This document shows, piece by piece, positions 7,435 through 15,479 of a stretch of 39,613 nt of DNA; the first letter of the stretch is position 1; every line of letters begins with the position of its first letter. The notes under the pieces are model-generated. The model made no database searches and was not told the origin of the DNA. It worked only from the letters and a program-made list of their open reading frames with translations. This stretch comes from Paenibacillus sp. 598K (GTDB lineage: Bacteria > Bacillota > Bacilli > Paenibacillales > Paenibacillaceae): assembly GCF_003851045.1 (NCBI RefSeq), contig NZ_BFBX01000146.1, forward strand, positions 1 through 39,613. The letters run 5' to 3'. The position numbers and the translations under genes were made by a program.

Positions 7435-7472
7435 CCACTGACCGGCCTGTCCGCCGGTCAGTGGTTTTTTTT
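7435..7472 (+). terminator. Strong intrinsic terminator of the NlpC/P60 gene
   Basis: CCACTGACCGGC pairs perfectly with GCCGGTCAGTGG around a 6-nt loop, followed by eight T. The right arm and T run lie inside the 3' end of the convergent histidine kinase gene. Confidence 0.95.
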
Positions 7473-8819
7473 GGGGAATTGCAGCGCGATCGCCGTGCCT
7501 TGATTTGGCTTGCTGAAGACGTCGATACTACCGTCATGCAGCTCAACGATCCGCTTGGCGATCGAGAGGCCCAATCCGACGCCCCCCGTCGAGCGGGCAC
7601 GCGCGCCATCGACCCGGTAGAAGCGCTCGAACAGATGCGGGATCTCTTGCTCTGGAATGCCGATTCCCTTGTCCTCGACATCGATGCGAATCGCATTTTT
7701 GGTCGAGGAGATATGGATATCGATCGATTCCTTGCTGTACTTGATCGCATTGTCGAGCAGGATCACCATCAGCTGGCGGATCTTGTCCTTGTCCGCATAC
7801 ATCATCATGCCGACCGGCTCCGAGTGGACCCGGATCGTCCGGTGGAACGTCGTATGCATCATCCGGGCCATCTCGTCGATCATCTTGACGATGTCGAAGC
7901 GCTCCAGCTTCAACCAGTCCTCCTGCTCCGCTTCGGCGAGCATCAGCATCGACTTGGTCAGATTTTGCAGACGGACCGCCTCGTTGGAGATCGCCAGCAC
8001 TGCCTCATCGCGCACCTTTTCATCGTCGCGGCCCCAGCGCTTCAGCATATTCGCATAGCTGCTGATAACCGTCAGCGGCGTCTTCAGCTCGTGCGAGGCG
8101 TCGGCGACGAACCGCTTCTGCTTTTCGAAGGTGCGGTCGAGCCGGTCGATCATCTGATTGAAGGCGCGCACGAGCTGCTGCAGCTCGGCCGACTCCTCCC
8201 GACCGCCCAGATCGATCTGCCTCAGCTTGCCGCTGCGGTCGATCTCTCGCATCGTCTGCACCATATGCTGTATCGGCGCCGTCAGCCGCGAGGTGAACCA
8301 GAAGGTGCCGAAAATCGCGAACAGCACCGCGCCCATACTCGTGACCGCCAGCGCGCCTACCAGAATTTGCAGGTAGCTGTCGAGCACATTAAGCTTGCGG
8401 ACGATCTCCAGCATGGCGACGACCTTCATCTCGTCGTAGATCGGTTCCTTCAGATAGAGCACTCGCTTGCCCGCGTAGGAGTTGACCCCCTTGTTGTGCG
8501 TCAGTCTGTAATCGGTCGGCAACGCCAGCAGCTCTTCGTCGGAGCCGATCTGGTTGATGATCTGGCCGCTTGGCGTGATGATCCGGATCATCTCGTTTAC
8601 ATTATAGAATTCGGTCAACAGATCGGGATCGTCCAGGTTGCCGGGCGTCTCCATCCGTTTATTGTCGAGGATCAGATTGACCTTGTTGGTCAGCACCGTC
8701 TGCTCGCTGCGGGTCGTTATCTTAATGACGAAGAAGTAGACGAAAATGTTGAATAAAATCAGGATGAAAATTAACCAAAAGATGGTGAATAAAGTAAATC
8801 TGCGACGAAGCGTCATCAT
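7458..8819 (-). CDS. Sensor histidine kinase (ArlS-like)
   Basis: A 453-aa membrane sensor kinase. One helix at residues 10-32, an extracellular sensor domain of about 120 aa, a second helix at about 151-175, HAMP at about 176-230, HisKA with the phosphorylated H243 in ASHELKTPLT, then the ATPase domain with N-box LLDNAIKYSKE, G1 VEDKGIGIPEQ, F-box FYRVD and G2 GGVGLGLSIAKR. The MLKRWG segment after the H-box recalls ArlS of staphylococci. Its ATG overlaps the regulator stop by 4 bp (ATGA), so the pair is translationally coupled. The signal sensed is unknown. Its last residues (PKKNH) are encoded over the U-tract of the neighbouring terminator. Confidence 0.9.
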   Translation of the reverse strand: MMTLRRRFTLFTIFWLIFILILFNIFVYFFVIKITTRSEQTVLTNKVNLILDNKRMETPGNLDDPDLLTEFYNVNEMIRIITPSGQIINQIGSDEELLALPTDYRLTHNKGVNSYAGKRVLYLKEPIYDEMKVVAMLEIVRKLNVLDSYLQILVGALAVTSMGAVLFAIFGTFWFTSRLTAPIQHMVQTMREIDRSGKLRQIDLGGREESAELQQLVRAFNQMIDRLDRTFEKQKRFVADASHELKTPLTVISSYANMLKRWGRDDEKVRDEAVLAISNEAVRLQNLTKSMLMLAEAEQEDWLKLERFDIVKMIDEMARMMHTTFHRTIRVHSEPVGMMMYADKDKIRQLMVILLDNAIKYSKESIDIHISSTKNAIRIDVEDKGIGIPEQEIPHLFERFYRVDGARARSTGGVGLGLSIAKRIVELHDGSIDVFSKPNQGTAIALQFPKKNH

Positions 8820-9517
8820 TCGGGCTCCTTCAGCACATACCCTACCCCGCGAACGGTATGGATGAGCTTGTAGCGGAAGCCTTTGTCAATCTTCTGGCGC
8901 AAATAACGAATATAGACGTCGACCAGGTTGGTCTCGCCGATGAAATCATAGCCCCATACCTCGGAGAGAATCTCCTCTCTTGATTTCTCTTGATTTTTAT
9001 TCTCCGCCAGGAAGACGAGCAGTTCAAACTCGCGCGGCGTCAGATCGATCGCCAGCTCCTTGCGGAACACCTTGCGTGTGCGCATCTCGATCGACAGATC
9101 GGATACCCGAATCAGGTCCGCGCCCTCGGACTCCTTATTCTGCTGATGGAAGATACGCAGCAGGTTGCGCACCCGCGCCAGCAGCTCCTCCATCGCGAAC
9201 GGCTTGGTAATGTAATCGTTGGCGCCGTGCTCAAAGCCGCTCACCTTGTCCGGCACCGTGTCGCGAGCGGTGAGCAGGATGATCGGGATCGGGTTGCCGG
9301 CGTTGCGCAGACGGCGCAGCACCTCGATGCCGTTCAGCTCCGGCAGCATGACATCTAGCAGTACCAGATCCCATTCGCCGGACATCGCCATCTCCAGTCC
9401 CTTGCGCCCGTCCTCGGCCCTGCCGGGGGTGTAGCCTTCATGCTCGAGCTCCAGCTCCAGGATGCGCGCGATGCTGTCTTCATCTTCTATAACAAGTATG
9501 CGTTCTTGTTGTTCCAC
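8816..9517 (-). CDS. OmpR/PhoB-family response regulator
   Basis: A 233-aa regulator. The receiver domain has the acidic pair in VIEDEDS, phospho-acceptor D55 in LLDVMLPE, T82 in LTARD and K104 in YITKPF. The winged-helix DNA-binding domain covers about residues 135-230 (LTPREFELL, the recognition helix ETNLVDVYIRYLRQKI, and HTVRGVGYVL). The GTG start is preferred because CAGGTGAT, a perfect Shine-Dalgarno extension, precedes it by 7 nt; an ATG 11 codons upstream (9550) has only AGGA three bases away. It partners the coupled kinase. Its targets are not shown by the sequence. A TTGACT lies at about 9644-9649, but no clear -10 follows, so the promoter is uncertain. Confidence 0.9.
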   Translation of the reverse strand: MEQQERILVIEDEDSIARILELELEHEGYTPGRAEDGRKGLEMAMSGEWDLVLLDVMLPELNGIEVLRRLRNAGNPIPIILLTARDTVPDKVSGFEHGANDYITKPFAMEELLARVRNLLRIFHQQNKESEGADLIRVSDLSIEMRTRKVFRKELAIDLTPREFELLVFLAENKNQEKSREEILSEVWGYDFIGETNLVDVYIRYLRQKIDKGFRYKLIHTVRGVGYVLKEPE

Positions 9518-9694
9518 GTTATAATCACCTGTTTCGCAAGACCTTGCCATCGGTCCTAGTTTGTGCGGCGATCGGCGGGGCCGCAGCCGCCGCGATGCTT
9601 CCGCATGATTTTTATGATAATGAACCCTGTCCCGAAAAGCAAGTCAACGGCCACAGGAGGCCGCAGCGGCGCCTCCGGTCGAAGGCGGCAACTC

Positions 9695-11398
9695 TTAGCC
9701 GGAGAGCGGCCTCGCGGCTTCCGTCAGCAGGCGCAGCACCGGCTGGAGCGCCCCGCCGAGCAGGCGTTGCCAATCTCTGCGGTCGGTCGCCCACCGTCCG
9801 CGCCACAGACAGTCGGCCCACTCTTGAGGCGGCAATTGCGGGACGATGGCTGACGGACGCTCGGGCAGCATGCGCAGCCATTCGTCGCGACCGGCAAAGC
9901 GCATATCCTTGTTGGCCAGCAGCGACGTCTCGCGACCGGAGCGCCGACGACTGGCGATCAGTCCCGCAGCCTCGTCCAGACGGTCGCGCGGCCACTTGGC
10001 CGGCCACGGATCGGCTGTGATCAGACAAAGATCGGCCGTCTCGGCCAGCTCCCGCCGCTCGCGATCCTCCCATAGATCCGACAGATCGAGGATCGCCACC
10101 CGTCCTCGGATGCTCCGCAGCATGAGCGCCAGGCGCTGGCCGCCCGGCAGCGGCAGCTCGTCCGCCGCATCGGGACGCAGCGCGTACCAATCGAGGCAGC
10201 GCTCCTGCCAGAGCGCATACCGCTGCTCCGGCAGCTGCCGCGGCGACGGCTCCGGCCCGCCGCGTCCGCCGAGATGGAGCAGCCCATGCCACTCGGCTGT
10301 CCGGCCCGGCCCTTCGACAGCGGCGCAGGAGACGCCTTGCGCAACCAGCAGGCGCGCCAGCGTCAGCGACAGGAACGTCGCGCCTGCCCCTGGCGCCAGC
10401 GCGCCTACAGCGACGACCAGGCAGCCGGAGGAGCGACCGTCGGGCGCAGGAGCGACGCTAGCTCCGCCCGGCGGCGTCCATGGCGCGGCTCCGCCCTGCT
10501 GCGCGCTGCCGTGGGCGCGCAGCGACTCGGCATAGGCCCGCCAAGCCGCACGCGCCTGCGAGATCGAAGCGAAGCGCCGATCGGGCTCGCGCTCCAGCAT
10601 CCGCGCCAGGATCGCGCGGAAGCTCTCGGGCATCGCCAGACGCGAGATGACATCCTCGCCGCCGGCTGCAGTCGGTCCTGCGTACAGGAACCCGCTCGCC
10701 AGATAATAGATCAGGGCGCCCAGGCCGTAGACATCGGAGCGCACGTCGGTCTGCCCCGTGCCGCTCTGCTCCGGCGCTGCGAAGCCCGGCGTGCCGAGCA
10801 GCACCGTATCCTGGAGCTGACCGGTCTTGTAATTGCGCGCGATGCCAAAATCAATCAGCTTGACATGGCCGCTGCCGCTGATCATCGCATTGGCCGGCTT
10901 CAAGTCCCGATGGATGATCGGCGGCCGTTGCTCATGCAGGTAGCAGAGCGCGTCGCAGAGCTGCAGGATGATCGGCGCGAGCTGGGCGGGCGATGGCTCG
11001 ACGACCGCCTGCTGCCGCCAGATGGCGAGCGTCTGTCCCTCTATGTAATCCATGACCAAGATCGAACGGCCATCGCTGCCAGGCGGATAATAGTCGGTCA
11101 TCATCGGCAGATTCGGATGGCTGAGCCGCATCAGCACCTTGGCCTCGGCGAGTTGGGCTTCCAGCTCCGACGGCAGCGGACGCGACAGCTTGATCGCGCA
11201 TAGCTTGCCGCCCAGCCGCTCATCCTCGGCCGCATAGACAGCACCCATGCCGCCTTGGCCGAGGAGGCTGAGGACCCGATAGCGGCCAGCGATTACCGTA
11301 CCTGCACTCAACGTCTCCGTCGCTCCTACATCGCTTGTATTGGCTTGCCGTTGCGATCCTTGTGCAGCTGCATTAGGATCCGTGTGTTGTATCGTCAT
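9695..11398 (-). CDS. Ser/Thr protein kinase with C-terminal lysine-less P-loop-like domain
   Basis: A 567-aa cytosolic Hanks-type kinase with an unusual tail. Kinase features are complete: glycine loop LGQGGMGAVY at 46-55, ATP lysine K70 (AIK), HRDLKPAN at 163-170, DFG at 183-185 and APE at 208-210. There is no membrane helix and no PASTA repeat, unlike PrkC. After a Pro/Gly-rich linker (300-325) comes a second domain of about 240 aa starting VVAVGALAPGAGATF. This looks like a MinD/ParA-type nucleotide loop, but the P-loop lysine is missing. A Walker-B-like strand VAILDLSDLWED (about 434-445) and TADLCLITADPW fit the same fold. ATG 11398 is 11 nt after AGGAGG; ATG 11407 is only 2 nt from it. 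It lies after a terminator and before the two-component pair. Confidence 0.85.
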   Translation of the reverse strand: MTIQHTDPNAAAQGSQRQANTSDVGATETLSAGTVIAGRYRVLSLLGQGGMGAVYAAEDERLGGKLCAIKLSRPLPSELEAQLAEAKVLMRLSHPNLPMMTDYYPPGSDGRSILVMDYIEGQTLAIWRQQAVVEPSPAQLAPIILQLCDALCYLHEQRPPIIHRDLKPANAMISGSGHVKLIDFGIARNYKTGQLQDTVLLGTPGFAAPEQSGTGQTDVRSDVYGLGALIYYLASGFLYAGPTAAGGEDVISRLAMPESFRAILARMLEREPDRRFASISQARAAWRAYAESLRAHGSAQQGGAAPWTPPGGASVAPAPDGRSSGCLVVAVGALAPGAGATFLSLTLARLLVAQGVSCAAVEGPGRTAEWHGLLHLGGRGGPEPSPRQLPEQRYALWQERCLDWYALRPDAADELPLPGGQRLALMLRSIRGRVAILDLSDLWEDRERRELAETADLCLITADPWPAKWPRDRLDEAAGLIASRRRSGRETSLLANKDMRFAGRDEWLRMLPERPSAIVPQLPPQEWADCLWRGRWATDRRDWQRLLGGALQPVLRLLTEAARPLSG

Positions 11399-11428
11399 AC
11401 TGAGCATAACCTCCTGTGTGAACAACAA

Positions 11429-11482
11429 GAAAAGCACCCCGATCAAACGCCTCGTCTGGAGGCGAATCATCGGGATGCTTTC
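11429..11482 (-). terminator. Intrinsic terminator after the FtsJ/RlmM-like gene
   Basis: Minus strand: a long interrupted stem (AAAGCA, CCCGAT and CGCCTC arms, with GAGGCG, ATCGGG and TGCTTT opposite) followed by TTTTCTTGTT. It separates the methyltransferase gene from the kinase gene, so the kinase needs its own promoter or read-through. Confidence 0.8.
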
Positions 11483-11497
11483 CCGCTGCCTGTTTAG

Positions 11498-12517
11498 TTA
11501 CATCTTATACGTCAAGTATAACGTAATTTCGTCCCGGTTGTGAAATAATTGTTTGGCTTTGCGTACGTGAAAGGCCGTCTGCAGCCGCTCCATCACCTCG
11601 CGGATCGTCTGCATCGGCTTGCGGTGCATCAGCTTGATCGTAATGATCGCTGTCGCCCCGGGAGCCAGCGCCTGCTTCAGATCGAGCACGAGCCGGCACA
11701 TTTGCAGCGGACTCCAGCTCATATCACATACGAGCAGGTCATAACGCCCGGCCTCGAGCTTCGCCTCGGAGGCATTCTGCTGCAAATACGTGAGGCGAGG
11801 ATAGCCGAGCAGCGTCGGATGCAGCGCCGCCGGATCAACCGCTGTCACCGCCAGTCCGCGCTCGAGCAGCAGAGACGTCCAGCCGCCAGGAGCGGCCCCG
11901 ATATCGAGCGCCTGCCGGTAGTCGGCGTAGCTCAGGCCAAAGGCGCGCTCCGCTTCCAGCAGCTTGAACTTGGCGCGGGAGATCTGTCCCTCCTCGCGCT
12001 GGAAACGGACAGCGCCGCCGGGCCAGTCGGACAGCAGCTCGCGCGGTGTCCCCCAGCCGATCAACAGTCTGTCCGCTGCGGCGTAGATCGACAGGATGAC
12101 CTCCGGCTCCTGCAGCGAGGGCTCGCTGTCCAGCTCCAGCAGCACGGCGTCGACGAGCGCCTTGGTATCGGCAGCCGAGTAAGGGAATGGCGTCGCGCTT
12201 GCCCTCCTTACATGGACCGCTGTGCGCTTGCCCTCGAATACCGGCTCAGCCAGCCGGACGACATGGCTGAGCTCCTCCAGATCGTCCGCATTGCCGCTTA
12301 GCGGCAGCTCGCGGTCGACCGGCTGCACGTGGCGCAGGAAGATCGGTTCGCGATCAAGCAGCGACGCCTGCACCTCCTCCCGGGACCCTGGCAGCTCCAT
12401 CAGGAACACCTCGCCGGCCGCCAGCTGTGTGAAGCGCGCCTGCGGGTACATGCGCCGCAGCTCCTCCATCGCATAGGACGCAAAGCCGCGATTGGCCGTG
12501 CCGATCCAGCGGCTCAC
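11498..12517 (-). CDS. FtsJ/RlmM-like RNA 2'-O-methyltransferase
   Basis: A 339-aa SAM-dependent methyltransferase with an RlmM-like plan. The N-terminal part of about 175 aa starts WIGTANRGFASYAMEEL, like a THUMP-type RNA-binding region. The C-terminal Rossmann domain has the SAM loop DIGAAPGGWT at 205-214. The catalytic K-D-K-E set of RrmJ-type 2'-O-methyltransferases is in place: K185 (KLLEAE), D265 (CDMSW), K295 (TIKLMH) and E330 (RDEITLYL). 23S rRNA is the likely target by family, but not proven. The GTG start is chosen because AAGGAG precedes it by 7 nt and it overlaps the upstream stop as GTGA. It is translationally coupled to the ABC ATPase. Confidence 0.8.
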   Translation of the reverse strand: MSRWIGTANRGFASYAMEELRRMYPQARFTQLAAGEVFLMELPGSREEVQASLLDREPIFLRHVQPVDRELPLSGNADDLEELSHVVRLAEPVFEGKRTAVHVRRASATPFPYSAADTKALVDAVLLELDSEPSLQEPEVILSIYAAADRLLIGWGTPRELLSDWPGGAVRFQREEGQISRAKFKLLEAERAFGLSYADYRQALDIGAAPGGWTSLLLERGLAVTAVDPAALHPTLLGYPRLTYLQQNASEAKLEAGRYDLLVCDMSWSPLQMCRLVLDLKQALAPGATAIITIKLMHRKPMQTIREVMERLQTAFHVRKAKQLFHNRDEITLYLTYKM

Positions 12518-13296
12518 AGCCCCGCTCCTTGACCGGCTACGCGTATCCACGGCCGGTCATGAGCCCAATGCACCTCAATCGGCAGGTCGTAGGCGGCGCT
12601 CAGCACCTCATCGCGCAGCACCTCTGCTTTCGGACCGCTGGCTGCCACCTTGCCGTCATGAATAAGCGCGACATGGGTGAACAGCGGCGTGATCTCCTCG
12701 ATATGATGCGTCACGTAGATCGCCATCATCTTGCCTGCGCTGAGCCGGTTGAGCTCCGTCAGGAACTTCTCCCGTTCGTACAGGTCGAGTCCGGCGCACG
12801 GCTCGTCCAGGACGAGCAGCTCCGGCTTGCCCATGAGGGCGCGCGCCAGCAGCACCTTTTTGCGCTCGCCCTGCGAGATCGTGCCGAGCTGCTGATGCGC
12901 GAGACGTCCGATGCCCATCGACTCGAGCAGCTCCAGCGACTGGCGCTTCACTTCCTCAGGGATCTCCTGATAGAACCGCAGGAACGCGAATGCGCCTGTC
13001 GCGACGACCTCCCATACGGCGTCGGTCAGCGTCAGCTTCTCGATCAGCGTCTGGCTGATGTAGCCGATCCGCTTGCGCACCTCCCTCACATCGCATTGAC
13101 CGAACCGATTGCCGAGCACGTCGACCGTTCCCGAGGTCGGGAACATATAGCCGGTCATCATTTCCAGCAGCGTTGTTTTGCCGGAGCCGTTTTTGCCGAG
13201 GATGACCCAGTGCTCGCCTTCTTTCATCTCCAGATCTACGCCGCTCAGGATGGCGCGCTCGTCGCGCCGCAGCGTCAATTGCTGTAATCGTATCAT
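12514..13296 (-). CDS. ABC-type ATPase, YlmA-like, without a permease
   Basis: A single ATP-binding domain of 260 aa. Walker A GKNGSGKTT is at 34-42, the Q-loop is YISQTL, the signature is ISQGERKK (a variant of LSGGQ), Walker B is LLVLDEPCAGLD, and the switch His is in YVTHHIEEI. The resemblance is to YlmA of B. subtilis and to ModF/PhoT-like stand-alone ATPases. No membrane partner lies next to it. Instead it is coupled (GTGA overlap) to a putative rRNA methyltransferase, so a role outside classical transport is possible but unproven. It starts 28 bp after the cREC gene, with GGGAGAG as binding site. Confidence 0.85.
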   Translation of the reverse strand: MIRLQQLTLRRDERAILSGVDLEMKEGEHWVILGKNGSGKTTLLEMMTGYMFPTSGTVDVLGNRFGQCDVREVRKRIGYISQTLIEKLTLTDAVWEVVATGAFAFLRFYQEIPEEVKRQSLELLESMGIGRLAHQQLGTISQGERKKVLLARALMGKPELLVLDEPCAGLDLYEREKFLTELNRLSAGKMMAIYVTHHIEEITPLFTHVALIHDGKVAASGPKAEVLRDEVLSAAYDLPIEVHWAHDRPWIRVAGQGAGL

Positions 13297-13324
13297 AAGC
13301 TCTCTCCCGATCTGTATCGTTGTG

Positions 13325-13663
13325 TTAGCCTTGCTCTGCCGCGATCTGTAAGATCAGCTCCTCCGGCATCGGGCGATTGTGGATGCGCACATGCCGAGGG
13401 GCGTGCTGGGACAGCAGATGATGCATCCGCTCGCGCCCCGAGGGCGAAGAGGTATGCAGATAGATCTCCTGCGGATAGCGCCCGCTCTCGACGAGATGCG
13501 CCGCCACCTCCAGGCCGGTCGGCTGCCCCCAGCCGAGATCGTAATCGAGCGACAGCAAGCCGATCTCGTGCGCGTCGATGAGCGCGATGCAGGCCGCTGC
13601 GTCGGGCGCGCCGACGAACCCCGCTGGCGTCGGACGATAGTCGTCCAGATAGACATGGATCAT
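13325..13663 (-). CDS. Cyclic-phosphate-processing receiver-like protein (cREC_REC)
   Basis: A 112-aa single-domain protein with a receiver-like fold. The paired acids D7-D8 in VYLDDYRPTP, D40/D42 in LLSLDYDLGWG, and H70 in YLHTSSPSGRERM match the pattern I associate with the cREC_REC family. Comparative genomics has linked that family to handling of cyclic-phosphate-containing RNA or nucleotides; no enzymatic activity is established as far as I know. There is no output domain, so it is not a classical response regulator. It lies between an AP-endonuclease gene and a YlmA-like ATPase on the same strand. A long hairpin (13701-13781) separates it from nfo. Confidence 0.7.
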   Translation of the reverse strand: MIHVYLDDYRPTPAGFVGAPDAAACIALIDAHEIGLLSLDYDLGWGQPTGLEVAAHLVESGRYPQEIYLHTSSPSGRERMHHLLSQHAPRHVRIHNRPMPEELILQIAAEQG

Positions 13664-13700
13664 GACGTTTTCCCCGCCTTCCTATGACTAGCAGTTAACC

Positions 13701-13781
13701 AATGGCATGGGCGTCCCCCGGTCGTCAGCAGCAACGAGCAGTCAAGCTGCTCATGACTGTCGCTGACCGGGGTGCGCCATT
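13701..13781. repeat. Long imperfect inverted repeat between nfo and the cREC gene
   Basis: An 81-bp stretch folds back on itself. The outer arms are AATGGC/GCCATT, then CCCCGGTC/GACCGGGG with a 2-nt bulge, CAGC/GCTG, and an apical 6-bp stem GAGCAG/CTGCTC with a 5-nt loop. It overlaps the nfo stop codon. No T run follows on either strand, so it is not a standard terminator. It could be a processing or stability hairpin, or a small palindromic repeat element. Confidence 0.65.
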
Positions 13782-14622
13782 ACTTCGTCTGCTCCAGCCA
13801 GCCGCGCACGGTCTGTAGTTGCCCGCGATGCGTGCCGTCAGCACCCTTGGGCGTCTCGAGGACGAGCGGCGCATGGCGCAGCGCCCCGTGTGTCACTAGC
13901 CGCTGCAGCGCTTCCGCGCCGATGCAGCCCTCGCCGAGCCGGGCATGCCTGTCCCGCAGCGAGCCGCTCGGATGGAGCGAGTCATTCAGATGGACGGCGA
14001 CCAGCTCGGCCAGCACGCCGCTTGTCGCAGCCCTCTCCAGCCACTGCGCTTCATTGCTCCCATCCCATTCGCCGCTGGCGTAGAGATGGCAGGTGTCGAG
14101 ACAATAGCCGATATGCTCCGGGTGCCGGGAGAGACTGCGGACTTGCGCCAGCTCCTCCACAGTCATCCCCATGCGCGCATGCTCGCCGGATTGATTTTCG
14201 ATGAGCAGCTTGGCCGCGCCATCCCATCCTGTCAGGACGCGATTGAGGGCGGCGATGATATTGCGGTAGCCCTGCAGCGGCTCCTTGCCCTTGTAGATAC
14301 CGAAATGCACGACGACGCCCAGCGAGCCGCAAGCCTCGGCGATCTCCAGATCGTTGCGCAGCGAGTCGGCGACGCGCGTCGCCTGATCCGGGTCGTCAGC
14401 GGCCAGATTGGCCGGGTAGGACGAGTGAGCAATCGACAGCAGCCCATGCTCGCGGCAGTAACGGGCGCAGCGCATGGCATCCGTTGCGTCATACGACTTT
14501 ACCGCTAGACTGCGCGGGTTTTTGGGGAAGTACTGGAAGGCGCTCGCGCCTTGCCGCTGTGCCGATCGGGCCGCCTCGTAGTAGCCCTTGCCGATGCTGA
14601 CATGACATCCCGGATAGCTCAT
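13780..14622 (-). CDS. nfo: Endonuclease IV family protein (AP endonuclease)
   Basis: A 280-aa TIM-barrel enzyme of the Nfo/xylose-isomerase-like fold, which cuts DNA 5' to abasic sites. Family motifs: HVSIGKGYYEAA at the N-terminus, FQYFPKNPRS, IAHSSYPANLA, VVHFGIYKG, LLIENQSGE, IGYCLDTCHLYASG, VHLNDS, RHARLGEGCIG and LVLETPKG. These supply the His/Glu/Asp zinc ligands expected. The ATG at 14622 lies 4 bp after the mutM-like stop, with GAGG in the end of that gene as binding site. A frame extending 103 codons upstream is only an overlap with mutM. Coupled to a DNA glycosylase, it completes a base-excision-repair pair. Confidence 0.9.
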   Translation of the reverse strand: MSYPGCHVSIGKGYYEAARSAQRQGASAFQYFPKNPRSLAVKSYDATDAMRCARYCREHGLLSIAHSSYPANLAADDPDQATRVADSLRNDLEIAEACGSLGVVVHFGIYKGKEPLQGYRNIIAALNRVLTGWDGAAKLLIENQSGEHARMGMTVEELAQVRSLSRHPEHIGYCLDTCHLYASGEWDGSNEAQWLERAATSGVLAELVAVHLNDSLHPSGSLRDRHARLGEGCIGAEALQRLVTHGALRHAPLVLETPKGADGTHRGQLQTVRGWLEQTK

Positions 14623-14626
14623 AGCG

Positions 14627-15442
14627 TCAAGCCTCGTGCTGACAGCTCGGGCAGTAGAAAACCTTACGGGAGTTGATCTCCTCGCGCACGATCTCGCTGC
14701 CGCAGCGCAGACATGGCTCGCCGCCCCGGTCATAGACCTGGCAGTTGTCGTTGTAGCCGCCGGTGAGCAAATCGTCGGTCGTGAAGCGATCCTCCATATA
14801 TCCGCCCAGCGAGGCGGCCTGCTGCAGCTTGGCGTGCATCGCCGCATACAGGCGGCTCCATGTCTCGTCCTTGAGCGCCGGGATACGGGCTCCGGGGCGC
14901 ACGCCTGCCGTGAACGCAATCTCGTCGGCATAGCAGTTGCCGATGCCGGCGATCACCTTCTGGTCGACCAGCGCCCCCTTGAGGACGCCGCGCTTGCCCT
15001 TGAACAACGCCCGGAAGCGATCCTGGGTCAGCCGGCTGTCGAAGGGCTCCGGTCCGAGATCCTTGAGCCGATCGTCCAGCTCTCTCACCGATAGCAGATG
15101 AAGGTAGCCCAATCTCAGGCCGATGAAGTACAGCTTCCCTTGCGGGAAGGTGAGCGTAATCTGCACAGTGCGCTCCGGCTTCTCTTCCTCCGAGCCGTAG
15201 AACAGCCAGCCGCCCAGCATCAGGTGCAGCAGCAGCCGTTTGCCGTTATCGAGGTGGAAGATCAGATGCTTGCCCCGGCGCTCGACATACCAGACCGAGC
15301 GGCCAAGCAGCTCCGCCTTGAATTGCTCGACGGGCATATTGATCGACTTCTCCCGCGTCACCTCCACATCCTGCAGCCGAGCTCCGGCGATTCTCTCCCC
15401 GAGCAGCGTGCGATATCGTTCCATTTCCGGCCATTCCGGCAT
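14627..15442 (-). CDS. mutM: Fpg/Nei-family DNA glycosylase-AP lyase
   Basis: A 271-aa glycosylase that removes oxidised bases and nicks the abasic site. The N-terminus is MPEWPEMERY: the catalytic Pro and Glu are kept, but the usual Leu at position 4 is Trp, as in a divergent Fpg/Nei branch. The helix-two-turn-helix segment holds VIAGIGNCYADEIAF. The C-terminal zinc finger has C244, C247, C264 and C267, with the conserved Arg in NSRKVFYCPSC. Because of the W4 variation and early loops, substrate range (8-oxoG versus oxidised pyrimidines) cannot be fixed, and the mutM symbol is by family. AGGAAG precedes the ATG. It begins 37 bp after the HAD-IIA stop with no terminator between. Confidence 0.8.
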   Translation of the reverse strand: MPEWPEMERYRTLLGERIAGARLQDVEVTREKSINMPVEQFKAELLGRSVWYVERRGKHLIFHLDNGKRLLLHLMLGGWLFYGSEEEKPERTVQITLTFPQGKLYFIGLRLGYLHLLSVRELDDRLKDLGPEPFDSRLTQDRFRALFKGKRGVLKGALVDQKVIAGIGNCYADEIAFTAGVRPGARIPALKDETWSRLYAAMHAKLQQAASLGGYMEDRFTTDDLLTGGYNDNCQVYDRGGEPCLRCGSEIVREEINSRKVFYCPSCQHEA

Positions 15443-15479
15443 CGGTCATCTTCCTTCCTGTCCTCGTCGTTAGCTTCTC

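Noticed and set aside
7461..8756. A 431-codon open frame opposite the histidine kinase
   Set aside because: The kinase has all its motifs. The antisense product is a His/Asp/Leu-rich shadow with no domain.
11399..11470. N-terminal extension of the Ser/Thr kinase starting at 11470 with a hydrophobic, signal-like stretch
   Set aside because: The extension is translated through the upstream terminator hairpin and lacks a binding site; AGGAGG supports the later ATG.
14623..14931. Upstream extension of nfo by 103 codons
   Set aside because: It overlaps mutM in another frame; the start at 14622 gives the exact family N-terminus.
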